A stretch of DNA of 64,000 nt, taken from positions 124,001 through 188,000 of the forward strand of contig NZ_LVHF01000033.1 of the NCBI RefSeq assembly GCF_001650345.1, written 5' to 3'. This document shows, piece by piece, positions 25,786 to 34,179 of this stretch. Source of the stretch: Photobacterium jeanii (GTDB lineage Bacteria; Pseudomonadota; Gammaproteobacteria; Enterobacterales; Vibrionaceae). The notes under the pieces were generated by a model. The model was not told where the DNA came from and did not search any database. It saw only the letters and a list, made by a program, of their open reading frames with translations. A program made the translations under genes and the position numbers. Positions within the stretch are counted from its first letter, which is position 1; every line of letters begins with the position of its first letter.

Positions 25786-26559
25786 TTATGAGAAGAAATC
25801 CTTGCGGAACTTCGCTGGTGGCATACCGTAAGTTCGTGAGAAAGCTTGGGTAAAACTGCTTTGGCTACCAAAACCGCATGATTGTGCGACTTGAGCCAAG
25901 CTCAACCCCGATTCCCGCAGAAGTTGCTGTGCTAACTCTAAACGTTTTTGCAAAACATATTGATGCGGTGTCATGCCTGTCTGGGTTTTGAACAAATGAT
26001 GAAACTGACTTTCACCTAGGTATACCAAACCCGCCAATTGCATAACTGATATTTTGCGGGTGATGTGCTGAATGATGTACTGATCAATGATATCCATATT
26101 CAAGCGCGAGATCTGACGGTCTGAAGCTAGAGGTTTGAAGTGACGCTGTAACACGCACATCAAAGTATCGGTGCAAGCTCTACTTAGCAACAAATCATCA
26201 GGACTCGCCATCATTTCAGCCGTTAATGCTCGGATCAAAGTCTGTACTTGGCTATCAAGATGAAAATAGCTGGATTGCGCAAACAGGCGTTCGATCCGCT
26301 CATCAGCATGAACGGTATGAGTCACGGTCTCGGGTACATTCAATACCAAGATCTCATTTTTGCCCAAGCCAGAGAAAGCGTGTTCAGAGTCTGCCGTCAC
26401 TAAACAACCTTGTCCTGGCCCCACTAAGTTGCCATAGCCTTCAATATCAAATTCTGTTTGACCAGATAGACCAATAACCACTTGGTTATAACCATGGTTA
26501 TGGTGATCCATTTGCTCCGGTAACATCACAATTTCAGAAGGTTTGTATTTATCGGCCAT
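25786..26559 (-). CDS. AraC-family regulator, probable activator of the put genes
   Basis: 257 aa. The N-terminal half is a cupin-like sensing domain (LPEQMDHHNHGYNQVVIGLSG, PGQGCLVTADSEHAFSG). The C-terminal 100 residues hold the two AraC helix-turn-helices: ISVMQLAGLVYLGESQFHHLFK and LSLAQVAQSCGFGSQSSFTQAF. It lies directly upstream of putA on the same strand. In V. vulnificus the put genes are controlled by an activator called PutR, and since this PutA lacks its own DNA-binding domain, a separate regulator is expected. That it binds proline or controls putA is inference from position. Confidence 0.82.
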   Translation of the reverse strand: MADKYKPSEIVMLPEQMDHHNHGYNQVVIGLSGQTEFDIEGYGNLVGPGQGCLVTADSEHAFSGLGKNEILVLNVPETVTHTVHADERIERLFAQSSYFHLDSQVQTLIRALTAEMMASPDDLLLSRACTDTLMCVLQRHFKPLASDRQISRLNMDIIDQYIIQHITRKISVMQLAGLVYLGESQFHHLFKTQTGMTPHQYVLQKRLELAQQLLRESGLSLAQVAQSCGFGSQSSFTQAFSRTYGMPPAKFRKDFFS

Positions 26560-27294
26560 AGTATTTAGACCATTTCACTCTTAAGCAGACTCAGACAGTG
26601 AGACTACTACATAATGCCCTAAAAACGAATAAATCAGAGCGATTCTCATTCGGCACTGGCTAAGCCAACACCACTCTGCGTCATATAGTAACGATTCCAT
26701 TTCTAGTGCGGGTTAATGCACAGTTGTAATCGGAACAATGATCAAGAAGGGCTTGAGTTACGGTTAGTGTCATTTCAATTTTTTGACAAGCTTGATCAGG
26801 CCTGTATTCATCAGGCATCTGAGCGATAACAAGCAAACGCAGTTTTCATCGTTCCAATAACAGAAATAGACTTCAATTTACAAATACCTATTATTTTTCA
26901 TTACCTTAGATAAAAATGCACCTTGATCATCGTTTCACTGTTCTAACACTGAAACACCCACCATCGAGAGTAGGAGAAAGGAATAGATCAACAGTTACTT
27001 GATCATTTTTCCGTAGTTAGTCGGGATCTGTCGAAGGATCTTACTTGATCATAGTTCCAAGAGCGCATTTGGTCATTGCTGCGAACACTGACTTGATCAT
27101 CGTTGCAAGATTTTGGGGAGAGTCGGTTGAAAGTCGGATTAATCATGAATTGGACATTAACTTGATGTCACATCCTTTCGCCAGTAAAAAGTTGTGATAC
27201 AACAACATAATACTGACCGAAATAAGAATATAGTCAGCGACTTATTCTGGTTAGCAACACCATTCTCATCTGGATAAGGAGTTCTTAGAGTCAG
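26560..27294. other. Distal cluster of RctB-type sites (five 12-mers and a 39-mer-like repeat)
   Basis: This 735-base gene-free region holds five copies of the origin iteron motif. One on the minus strand lies at 26731-26745 (on that strand TTGATCATTGTTCCG). Four lie on the plus strand at 26933-26947, 26999-27013, 27045-27059 and 27093-27107, each TTGATCAT followed by a TTCC-like tail. Overlapping the first is a 39/40-base relative of the origin 39-mers at 26730-26769: it begins TCGGAACAATG and ends GAGTTACGGTTAGTG. V. cholerae has a comparable remote set of five 12-mers and one 39-mer that lowers RctB availability at ori2; that is from memory. The region also holds the promoters of the flanking divergent genes. 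Confidence 0.75.
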
Positions 27295-28251
27295 ATGCAC
27301 ACGTTTCTAGCGCAACTCAGCTTTTCTTTTTCTGTCACCGGGCCCATTTTCATCATGTTGGCGCTGGGGGTGATCTTAAAATGGCGTGGACTCATCGACG
27401 ATAAGTTTACTCAAACAGGATCTAAGTTGGTGTTTAACGTCACTTTGCCAGCCCTGTTGTTCTTGAGTGTGGTCAAAGCCGATCTTCAGCAAGCCGGACA
27501 TTTCCAACTTATCATTTTTGCTCTACTTGGTAACTTACTGTTATTTGGTCTATTTGAACTCGCGGCCGGAACCATGATCAAGAGAAGATCCGATCGTGGG
27601 GTCGCCATTCAAGGCGCTTTTCGTGCTAATACAGGCATCATTGGCTTAGCCTATGCGGCAAATGCTTACGGCGAAGCCGGGTTAGTGGTCGGTTCTTTGT
27701 ATGTGGCTGCCGTTACCGTGTTGTACAACATACTGGCTGTGATCACTTTAACCCGCTATAACGATAAAGCGGCAAAGTTAAACATTGCTAGCTTGGGCAA
27801 ATCTATTGTTCGTAACCCTCTGATCATCAGCATTTTTATCGCAATCCCTATTTCTTACCTTCACATTGAGATCCCAGCGGTACTATTAAAGTCAGGACGC
27901 TATTTTGCTGATATGACTTTACCGTTGGCATTGCTCTGTACTGGCGCGAGCCTTGATTTTGGGCAGTTAAAACATGATATGAGTAGCGCACAGTTCGCTA
28001 GTTGGGCACGGTTAGTTATTGCACCAACTATCATGACGGTGACAGGTTATTACTTAGGCTTCAAACAGTTAGAACTGGGGATCATTTTCTTAATGACGGC
28101 CGCACCAACAGCGGCAGCCAGTTATGTTATGGCACACGCTATGGGGGCCAATGCCAAATTAGCAGCCAACATTATTGCGTTAACCACCCTTTTTTCCACT
28201 TTTACCTGTAGTTTAGGGCTCACTATTCTCGGCACACTACAGCTTAACTAA
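27295..28251 (+). CDS. AEC-family transporter
   Basis: 318-aa inner-membrane protein with about 10 helices in two 5-helix halves, typical of the auxin efflux carrier family (GPIFIMLALGVILKWRG at the start, VTLPALLFLSVV, AFRANTGIIGLAYAANAYGE, DMTLPLALLCTGASLDF, MTAAPTAAASYVMAHAMGANAKLAANIIALTTLFS). Bacterial members move malate, malonate or other small anions, or are uncharacterised; the substrate cannot be read here. An AAGGAG precedes the ATG at some distance (about 12 bases). It is monocistronic, ending before a strong hairpin. Confidence 0.85.
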   Translation: MHTFLAQLSFSFSVTGPIFIMLALGVILKWRGLIDDKFTQTGSKLVFNVTLPALLFLSVVKADLQQAGHFQLIIFALLGNLLLFGLFELAAGTMIKRRSDRGVAIQGAFRANTGIIGLAYAANAYGEAGLVVGSLYVAAVTVLYNILAVITLTRYNDKAAKLNIASLGKSIVRNPLIISIFIAIPISYLHIEIPAVLLKSGRYFADMTLPLALLCTGASLDFGQLKHDMSSAQFASWARLVIAPTIMTVTGYYLGFKQLELGIIFLMTAAPTAAASYVMAHAMGANAKLAANIIALTTLFSTFTCSLGLTILGTLQLN

Positions 28252-28309
28252 TTGTTCGCTAACAATTATTAGCGGTACATCACTCGAACTGTTTTTGACG
28301 ACGCCATAG

Positions 28310-28353
28310 AAAAACAGAGCAGTACTCCTATCAATAAATTACTGCTCTGTTTC
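28310..28353 (+). terminator. Terminator after the AEC transporter gene
   Basis: A 13-bp perfect stem (AAACAGAGCAGTA / TACTGCTCTGTTT) with a 15-base loop, then TTTCTAT. It is about 60 bases past the stop. Confidence 0.7.
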
Positions 28354-28468
28354 TATAATTCTAGAAGCACTATATTCTCGCCTCATTATTACCTCATTAC
28401 CTCTTCTTCTCCCGTCCGCCCATCGCCCTGCTTGATCTCAAGCTGATAACTCGAACTACCCGCTCTAA

Positions 28469-28507
28469 CTGCCTGATCTAACAGCATGGTCTAACCGCCT
28501 TGTCTAG
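28469..28507. repeat. Three tandem 13-bp repeats
   Basis: Units CTGCCTGATCTAA, CAGCATGGTCTAA and CCGCCTTGTCTAG follow each other without gaps, preceded by a partial unit ending CTCTAA. They lie in the 406-base gene-free region between the AEC gene and the exporter gene, about 70 bases before the Fur-like box. Function unknown. Confidence 0.5.
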
Positions 28508-28577
28508 AGCGAACGCTAAATACAGCTATATATAAGGACAAAAAGGTTCGAGTTGGTAATAAGCACAAAAACCAATT

Positions 28578-28596
28578 GATAATGATTCTCAATTGC
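28578..28596. promoter_or_regulatory. Fur/Mur-like box upstream of the metal exporter
   Basis: The 19 bases GATAATGATTCTCAATTGC match the Fur consensus at 14 positions, including the whole left half. It lies about 60 bases before the exporter start, where a metal-dependent repressor would block or modulate transcription. Fur and its manganese-sensing relative Mur share this site. Confidence 0.55.
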
Positions 28597-28657
28597 AGTT
28601 AAATATAATGAGTTTAATGGAATAGTGTCTTAACGACGTAAGCGGAGTCAAAACCCA

Positions 28658-29848
28658 ATGTCATCAATTCAACGTGCAGTATCGCAGATCCAGCAGCAGC
28701 AAGGCTGGCAGCTCACTAATAAACGACTGATTTTGCCGGTGATCCTACTGGCTTTACTCGCCTCACCTACCACGCGTGAGCTTACAGTCTCTGTGCTTTC
28801 AGACGCATTTTGGCAAGTTGCAGCTTATGTAGCGGCCACTTTAACTCTCTACCATGTCATTGCGAGTAAGATGAACAAAGAAAGCAAGCTGAAAACCTTG
28901 CTTAACAACCACTCTCGCTTCCAAGTTGTTTTTGCCTCCTTTATGGGCGCACTCCCAGGTTGTGGTGGCGCTATCGTGGTGATCACTCAGTATGTACGAG
29001 GGCAACTCAGCTTTGGGGCCGTTGTGGCAGTATTGACCGCCACCATGGGTGATGCCGCTTTTCTTCTGTTAGCAACAGAACCAAGCACTGGGTTAATGGT
29101 GATGGCTATCGGTTTTGCGGTTGGTTTAGCTTCTGGTTGGTTGATTGATGCGATTCACGGCACCGACTTCATGCGCCCTAAAGTCAAAACTGAAGCACAA
29201 GCCGAATGTTGCCAGCAAAATGCAACCCCGCCGGCCAAAGTCATGAAGCTGCAAGGTCAATTTTGGAAATGGGTGCTCGCTCCAGCCATTGTGGTGGCGG
29301 TGATGGGATCGCTACAAATCGATATCGATCAGACTTTCAAACTTGAACAAGGCACTATTGATATTATAGGTACTCTCGCAGTGCTGATGGCCTTGTTCTT
29401 ATGGGCTATCAGTCGCGATATAACTAACTATGAATCAGCAGTATCAGAAGATCCTAAAGCTGCTTCAAGCCATATGTATCAACGTATCGCGCAAGATACT
29501 AACTTTGTAACCAGCTGGGTTATTGGGGCATTTCTGATCTTTGAACTGACAGTGTTCTGGACTGGTGTTGATCTTGGTGCGCTGTTCTCTAATTGGGCGC
29601 TGCTGATCCCACTAATGGGGGTATTAATTGGTTTGCTACCGGGTTGTGGTCCACAAATTATCGTAACGAGCTTGTATCTGTCAGGGGCTATTCCGATGTC
29701 AGCACAACTCGGTAATGCGATCAGTAACGACGGCGATGCCCTCTTCCCTGCAATTGCCCTAGCGCCTAAAGCAGCCTTAGTCGCAACGCTATATTCGACA
29801 ATACCGGCAATCATTACCGCTTATACCTATTTCTACTTTTTTGAGTAA
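28658..29848 (+). CDS. Putative manganese/heavy-metal exporter (10-TM, ArsP_2-like)
   Basis: 396-aa inner-membrane protein with about 10 helices. It is built of two related halves carrying a matching motif, FMGALPGCGGAIVV (about residue 102) and LIGLLPGCGPQIIV (about residue 328); the PGCG motifs with their cysteines probably line the metal path. A cytoplasmic loop between the halves contains a cysteine pair (AECCQQ). This is the pattern of the putative 10-TM heavy-metal exporter family, annotated in vibrios as a putative manganese transporter. The Fur/Mur-like box upstream supports a metal role. The metal and the direction of transport are inferred. Confidence 0.75.
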   Translation: MSSIQRAVSQIQQQQGWQLTNKRLILPVILLALLASPTTRELTVSVLSDAFWQVAAYVAATLTLYHVIASKMNKESKLKTLLNNHSRFQVVFASFMGALPGCGGAIVVITQYVRGQLSFGAVVAVLTATMGDAAFLLLATEPSTGLMVMAIGFAVGLASGWLIDAIHGTDFMRPKVKTEAQAECCQQNATPPAKVMKLQGQFWKWVLAPAIVVAVMGSLQIDIDQTFKLEQGTIDIIGTLAVLMALFLWAISRDITNYESAVSEDPKAASSHMYQRIAQDTNFVTSWVIGAFLIFELTVFWTGVDLGALFSNWALLIPLMGVLIGLLPGCGPQIIVTSLYLSGAIPMSAQLGNAISNDGDALFPAIALAPKAALVATLYSTIPAIITAYTYFYFFE

Positions 29849-30261
29849 ACACGCCACAAAAAGTAAGAGACTAGCTAGCGCAGTTAACACAAGAAAAGGA
29901 TTTTCGAGTAAATCTTTACTCCCCCACCAAAAGCACCTTCGGGTGCTTTTTTTTGCCTATACGACGGGACAAAGTAACCATCAGAGCAGCTTTTTTACTA
30001 AGCATCACTTTTTGCAAACTAACAAAGTTTAAGTCGCGATACAAAATCAGCTTATACGAGGTCCTTTACAACAAACCAAGGAAAATTATTCAAAAAAAAT
30101 TCGTAACTGAACCACACCAAATCGTGACTCAGATCTAACTTTTTAGACCATCACCACCACAAAACACTGGTCGGATCACAAAACGCTTCAAGCTCACAAG
30201 CCATTAGAAATGTCAATAGGTGAATTCCCCCCTATCTGTACTCCGTACGGTTCGTTATATT
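29849..30261. other. Non-coding region after the exporter gene
   Basis: Holds the exporter terminator (29929-29955) and then about 300 AT-rich bases. Near its end a small hairpin (ATAGG / CCTAT around 30216-30235) has a loop containing ATTCCCCCC; this may be the 5' part of the RNA described next. Confidence 0.45.
29929..29955 (+). terminator. Terminator after the exporter gene
   Basis: AAAAGCACC, TTCG tetraloop, GGTGC and a T8 run: a textbook intrinsic terminator about 80 bases after the stop. Confidence 0.88.
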
Positions 30262-30459
30262 TTATCCCGTAGGCAGCGAGGTGAAACCCGCTAACTACAG
30301 TACCCTCAACGGGTGCTTTCCAATTAAGCGCATTTCAGTATAAACCCTCATACTGATATATATGAACTTCATTGGATACCTCTTCTACACGTCGTACAGG
30401 ATTGTGCTCTTCGGAGTCAAACTCTTGTCTTTGCCGGCCTCTTAGGCCGGCTTTTTTTT
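30262..30459 (+). ncRNA. Candidate structured small RNA or leader RNA
   Basis: About 195 nt ending in a strong terminator (GCCGGCCT 30433-30440 / AGGCCGGC 30444-30451, then T8). The 5' part folds as nested helices: CCC 30266-30268 with GGG 30311-30313, GTAG 30269-30272 with CTAC 30295-30298, and GCG(A)GGT with ACCCGC (30276-30291). A second hairpin TCAGTAT / ATACTGA (30335-30356) follows. Unpaired segments repeat ACCCTCA (about 30302 and 30344), a C/U-rich motif that could pair with ribosome-binding sites. A TATATT box at 30256-30261 could be its -10. It matches no riboswitch I know. It may instead be the leader of the PAS-LuxR gene that starts 112 bases after the terminator. Confidence 0.45.
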
Positions 30460-30570
30460 ATTTTTTTACACTTTTGCCTAAGTTTCCGTCAGTATAGCCT
30501 TGTAACCTCTACGAAAGTGATTAAACTTCCATTCTGTATAGTGTTCTTTAGCCCGAACAAGGCATTTCCT

Positions 30571-31281
30571 GTGACAGATAAAATAGACCAGAACTTACTA
30601 AATATATTTAGCCAACTTCCAGGTTGCTGGGGATGCAAAGATAATGATTCTATATTTGTTTTTGCCAATCAAGAATATGGCAAAATAATCGGCGTCGACC
30701 ACCACCTCGACTGCATTGGGCGTAGTGACTTTGATATGCCGAGCCCGACAGCTGAATGTGCCGAAGCTTTTCGAGTTCAAGATCAGCAAGTCATGGATTC
30801 GGGAAAAAGAATGAAAATTCTTGATATTCATCCTTATTCTGATGGAAATTGGCGGGCACATTTATTTACTAAAACGCCATGGAAAAATGAAGACAATAAA
30901 ACCGTAGGAACTATTTTCAGCGGGATAGAGCTAAAAGACACAGCAATATTAGAAGTCGGCCATTGGATTTGCCGTGCAGCCGGGCTAGACCCACGCCAGC
31001 AGGCATCATTCAACCTAGACCTAAACCAAAGTAACATCATACTCAACACTCGCGAATCCGAAGTGCTATTCCTATTACTCTATGGAAAGAAGCCACAATA
31101 TATAGCACGTGTGCTCAATGTTTCAGTAAAAACAGTTGAAAACTACGTACTAAAACTACGGGAAAAGTTTCATGCTAATTCAAAGAACGAATTAATCGAT
31201 TTAGCATTGGACAATGGTTTCGGATCGCATATTCCAGAAAGTATGCTTACTAGGCAACTTTCTGTAATTTTAAAAGAATAA
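30571..31281 (+). CDS. PAS-LuxR transcription regulator
   Basis: 236 aa. The N-terminal half is a PAS-type sensory domain (PGCWGCKDNDSIFVFANQEYGKIIG, then the FDMPSPTAECAEAFRVQDQQVMDSGK helix region). The C-terminal 70 residues are a LuxR/FixJ helix-turn-helix (LNTRESEVLFLLLYGKKPQYIARVLNVSVKTVENYVLKLREKF). I prefer the GTG at 30571 (VTDKIDQNLL) behind AAGG over the longer GTG at 30517. There is no receiver domain, so it is a one-component sensor; the ligand is unknown. Two cysteines (CWGC) in the first PAS strand could sense redox or bind metal. It lies after a strong terminator and is monocistronic. Confidence 0.78.
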   Translation: MTDKIDQNLLNIFSQLPGCWGCKDNDSIFVFANQEYGKIIGVDHHLDCIGRSDFDMPSPTAECAEAFRVQDQQVMDSGKRMKILDIHPYSDGNWRAHLFTKTPWKNEDNKTVGTIFSGIELKDTAILEVGHWICRAAGLDPRQQASFNLDLNQSNIILNTRESEVLFLLLYGKKPQYIARVLNVSVKTVENYVLKLREKFHANSKNELIDLALDNGFGSHIPESMLTRQLSVILKE

Positions 31282-31409
31282 ACCTTATTTTTTATATGGA
31301 TGAATAATCTTTCAGTAAAATTCCCTTTATAAATGTAAGCGCTTATAAATTAAAAATATGACACGTCCCGTTTATCTATACTCATCTTGTGTTATATAAA
31401 TTAATACAT

Positions 31410-31441
31410 AAAAAGAAAGCGCTATATGCGCTTTCTTTTTT
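31410..31441. terminator. Bidirectional terminator between the LuxR-type gene and pdxH
   Basis: AGAAAGCGC / GCGCTTTCT stem, five-base loop, A4 before and T6 after; it serves both convergent genes. Confidence 0.85.
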
Positions 31442-31505
31442 ATAAGTGAAATAAGTTTTATATTATAAAGCAGTCAGTAAAAGACATTATTTCACTGACT
31501 AGAAA

Positions 31506-32147
31506 TCAAGGCGCAAGACGCTCGATATCCCACTCATAACCCGCTTCTGTTTGGGTGAACAAAAAGCGATCATGCAAGCGATGTTCACCACCTTGCCAAA
31601 ACTCAACCGAAGACAGCTTCACACGATATCCCCCCCAAAAAGTAGGAAACGGCACTTCACCCTTCGCGAACTTCTGTTTTAGCTCCATAAACTTGCCTTC
31701 TAACGCCTGTCGAGCAGTTAGGCGACTGCTTTGCTTACTGGCCCATGCAGCGATCTGGCTGTCTTTAGGGCGCGATGAGAAGTACTTCATCACTTCAAAC
31801 GTAGACAGTTTTTCAGCGACACCAGTAATATGAACTTGACGTTCAATACCATGCCATGGGAAATGAAGACTTATCTTAGCATTGTCTGCTAAATGCATGG
31901 CTTTACGGCTGCCAAGGTTGGTATAAAACACAAAGCCGTTCTCATCAAAATGTTTGAGCAACACAATACGCTGAAAAGGTTGACCATCTTGATCAACCGT
32001 TGCCACTGTCATGGCAGTAGGATCTGTTAACTTCGCCTCTATAGCCTGATCCAACCATTTTTGGAACAAAGGGATCGGTGATTCAGGTAAGTCATGACGG
32101 CGTAACCCGCCTCGGGTGTATTCTCGACGAATATCAGACAAATCCAT
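31506..32147 (-). CDS. pdxH: Pyridoxamine 5'-phosphate oxidase
   Basis: 213-aa FMN enzyme that oxidises pyridoxine or pyridoxamine phosphate to pyridoxal phosphate in vitamin B6 synthesis and salvage. Hallmarks are [61 protein letters not shown], and the C-terminal [16 protein letters not shown] chose the ATG at 32147, with GGAG 8 bases upstream; the GTG at 32159 would put that ribosome site inside the gene. Length is normal. It stands alone between a convergent regulator and a divergent kinase gene. Confidence 0.95.
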   Translation of the reverse strand: MDLSDIRREYTRGGLRRHDLPESPIPLFQKWLDQAIEAKLTDPTAMTVATVDQDGQPFQRIVLLKHFDENGFVFYTNLGSRKAMHLADNAKISLHFPWHGIERQVHITGVAEKLSTFEVMKYFSSRPKDSQIAAWASKQSSRLTARQALEGKFMELKQKFAKGEVPFPTFWGGYRVKLSSVEFWQGGEHRLHDRFLFTQTEAGYEWDIERLAP

Positions 32148-32370
32148 TGTTATCTCCACTGTTTAACAGGATACACAGCTGTGATTTGTGGCGATTTCAC
32201 CACCTACAGCTTTGGCGATGATAATACGATATGCCCTATTAAACAAAAAGTTTGCAATAACAATCACATCTTATCTGTGAGGCAAACAAATGCAACTGAC
32301 GAGCTTGATACTATGGCAGCGTAATCCTAAATCCCACATGCGCATCGTAAAGATGTCACAGGAATGCTAA

Positions 32371-34179
32371 GTGAATAAACGAACCACCTTGATGGTACTC
32401 GCCTTTGTTGGCGTTGTGCTGTGCTCACTTGTCAGTATGATCACTTATCAGCAAGTAAAGCAGCACTTATCTGAACAAATTATCAACGACGTGAGTCAGC
32501 TTGGTGAAAAGCTTGATGCTCAGTTATCGCGTTATAGCCAAGTCCCTCAAGTCTTAGCCAACGACCCTCGGCTCCAGTTTATTTTAACTCAGACGCATAC
32601 CGCCACATCGACACAAGGCACCAAGACCAATCAACTGCTAGAGTCCTGGGCCAATACTTTGGGCGCCGATGTGCTGTACCTTATCAACACCCAAGGAGAA
32701 ACACTCGCTGCCAGCAATTGGCAATCAGAAACCAGTTTTGTGGGTCAGAACTACAGCTATCGCCCTTATTTCATTCAAGCCATGGCGGGAGCAACGGGTC
32801 AATACTTCGCACTTGGCGTCAGCTCTGACAAACGTGGCTACTATTTCTCAGCCCCAGTTTACCAACAAGACCGCATTATTGGTGTGTTAGCGCTCAAAGT
32901 GGATTTATCGTTAATCGAGGATATTTGGGATTACGACCAAGTCGACTATGCGATTGTCGATCAGCACGGCATTATCTTTTACAGCTCAGAAGCCAGTTGG
33001 CTCTACCGTGCACTGATCCAGCTCCCAGATAACCTAAAACAACAAATCATCGCATCTCGCCAGTATGGTAATGCACCACTATCAAGCATAAGTAAGCACT
33101 CACTACTTAACGATTTTAAACAACGTGATATTGCCCATATCACCCATCCAACCAGTGAAATAACAACCAGTATGTTGGTGAGCACTCACGAAATGGCAGA
33201 AGCAGGCTGGGCAATTTACGGATTTTCACCGATCAATACTGCATACCAATACGTTATTCAGGCCGTCATGATTTTTACGGTATTTTACTTATTGCTCTGC
33301 TTAGCGATTGTGTCTTGGATGCAAACCAGCTTTGCACAGCGTCAATTAGCATTATTGAACGATAAATTAGAACAGCTGGTGATCGAACGAACCCGTAATT
33401 TAATGGAAACCAACCAAGCGCTGCGCGATACCATACATCAATACGAGTTAACCCAAGCGGAACTCAAACAGGCACACAGTGAACTGATCCAAGCGGCAAA
33501 ATTAGCCATGCTAGGCGAGCTTTCTGCCAGTATTAACCACGAGATTAATCAGCCGTTAGCCGCCATGCGCACCTATGCTGAAAACTCGCGTAAATTACTC
33601 GCCAAAGAGCGCTACGAGGCCGTTGCAGGCAATATCGATGAGATCATCAGCCTCAACCAAATGATTGCTGACATTATCGCGCGCTTTAAAGTCTTTGCCC
33701 GTAAAACCACAGATAACAATAACCGCACTGTGGTTGCCGACTCCATCCGCTCTGCAACCAGCTTATTACGGAATAAGTTGATCAAACATGGCGTGATTCT
33801 ACGCGTAGCCGAATTACCGCCCCATTTAGTTGTCAACATTGACGCCGTACAATTTGAGCAAGTACTCATTAATTTACTTCACAATGCAATTCAAGCACTT
33901 GACGATGCCCATCCACCACAAATTGGGGTTGATTTTGTGACTACCGCTGAGACGGTTGCCATCCATATTTGGGATAATGGCCCAGGGCTAGACGATGAAC
34001 TTAAAAACAAAATCTTTAACCCTTTCTATACCTCTAAACCCGATGGATTGGGACTAGGACTGACTATTTCACGCCGCATTATCGACGCCTTTGCTGGCAC
34101 CATTACCGTTGAAAATCACAGCGGTGGCGGATGTGAATTTATTATTAGCTTGCCGCGTAGTAACGAGGAAGGACAATGA
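32371..34179 (+). CDS. dctB: DctB-type sensor histidine kinase
   Basis: 602-aa inner-membrane kinase that senses an external ligand, in the DctB family usually C4-dicarboxylates. Layout: helix 1 at about residues 7-27, a long periplasmic double-PAS-like domain to about 290 (GQNYSYRPYFIQAMAGATGQYFALG is typical), helix 2 at about 295-315, a coiled coil, then the kinase. The phospho-accepting histidine is in SASINHEINQPLAAMR (about residue 390), with the N box NLLHNAIQALD and the G boxes WDNGPGLDD and GLGLGLTISRRI. GTG start behind AGGA. Its stop overlaps the dctD start by 4 bases (ATGA). No dicarboxylate transporter is in the window, so the signal is unproven. Confidence 0.87.
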   Translation: MNKRTTLMVLAFVGVVLCSLVSMITYQQVKQHLSEQIINDVSQLGEKLDAQLSRYSQVPQVLANDPRLQFILTQTHTATSTQGTKTNQLLESWANTLGADVLYLINTQGETLAASNWQSETSFVGQNYSYRPYFIQAMAGATGQYFALGVSSDKRGYYFSAPVYQQDRIIGVLALKVDLSLIEDIWDYDQVDYAIVDQHGIIFYSSEASWLYRALIQLPDNLKQQIIASRQYGNAPLSSISKHSLLNDFKQRDIAHITHPTSEITTSMLVSTHEMAEAGWAIYGFSPINTAYQYVIQAVMIFTVFYLLLCLAIVSWMQTSFAQRQLALLNDKLEQLVIERTRNLMETNQALRDTIHQYELTQAELKQAHSELIQAAKLAMLGELSASINHEINQPLAAMRTYAENSRKLLAKERYEAVAGNIDEIISLNQMIADIIARFKVFARKTTDNNNRTVVADSIRSATSLLRNKLIKHGVILRVAELPPHLVVNIDAVQFEQVLINLLHNAIQALDDAHPPQIGVDFVTTAETVAIHIWDNGPGLDDELKNKIFNPFYTSKPDGLGLGLTISRRIIDAFAGTITVENHSGGGCEFIISLPRSNEEGQ

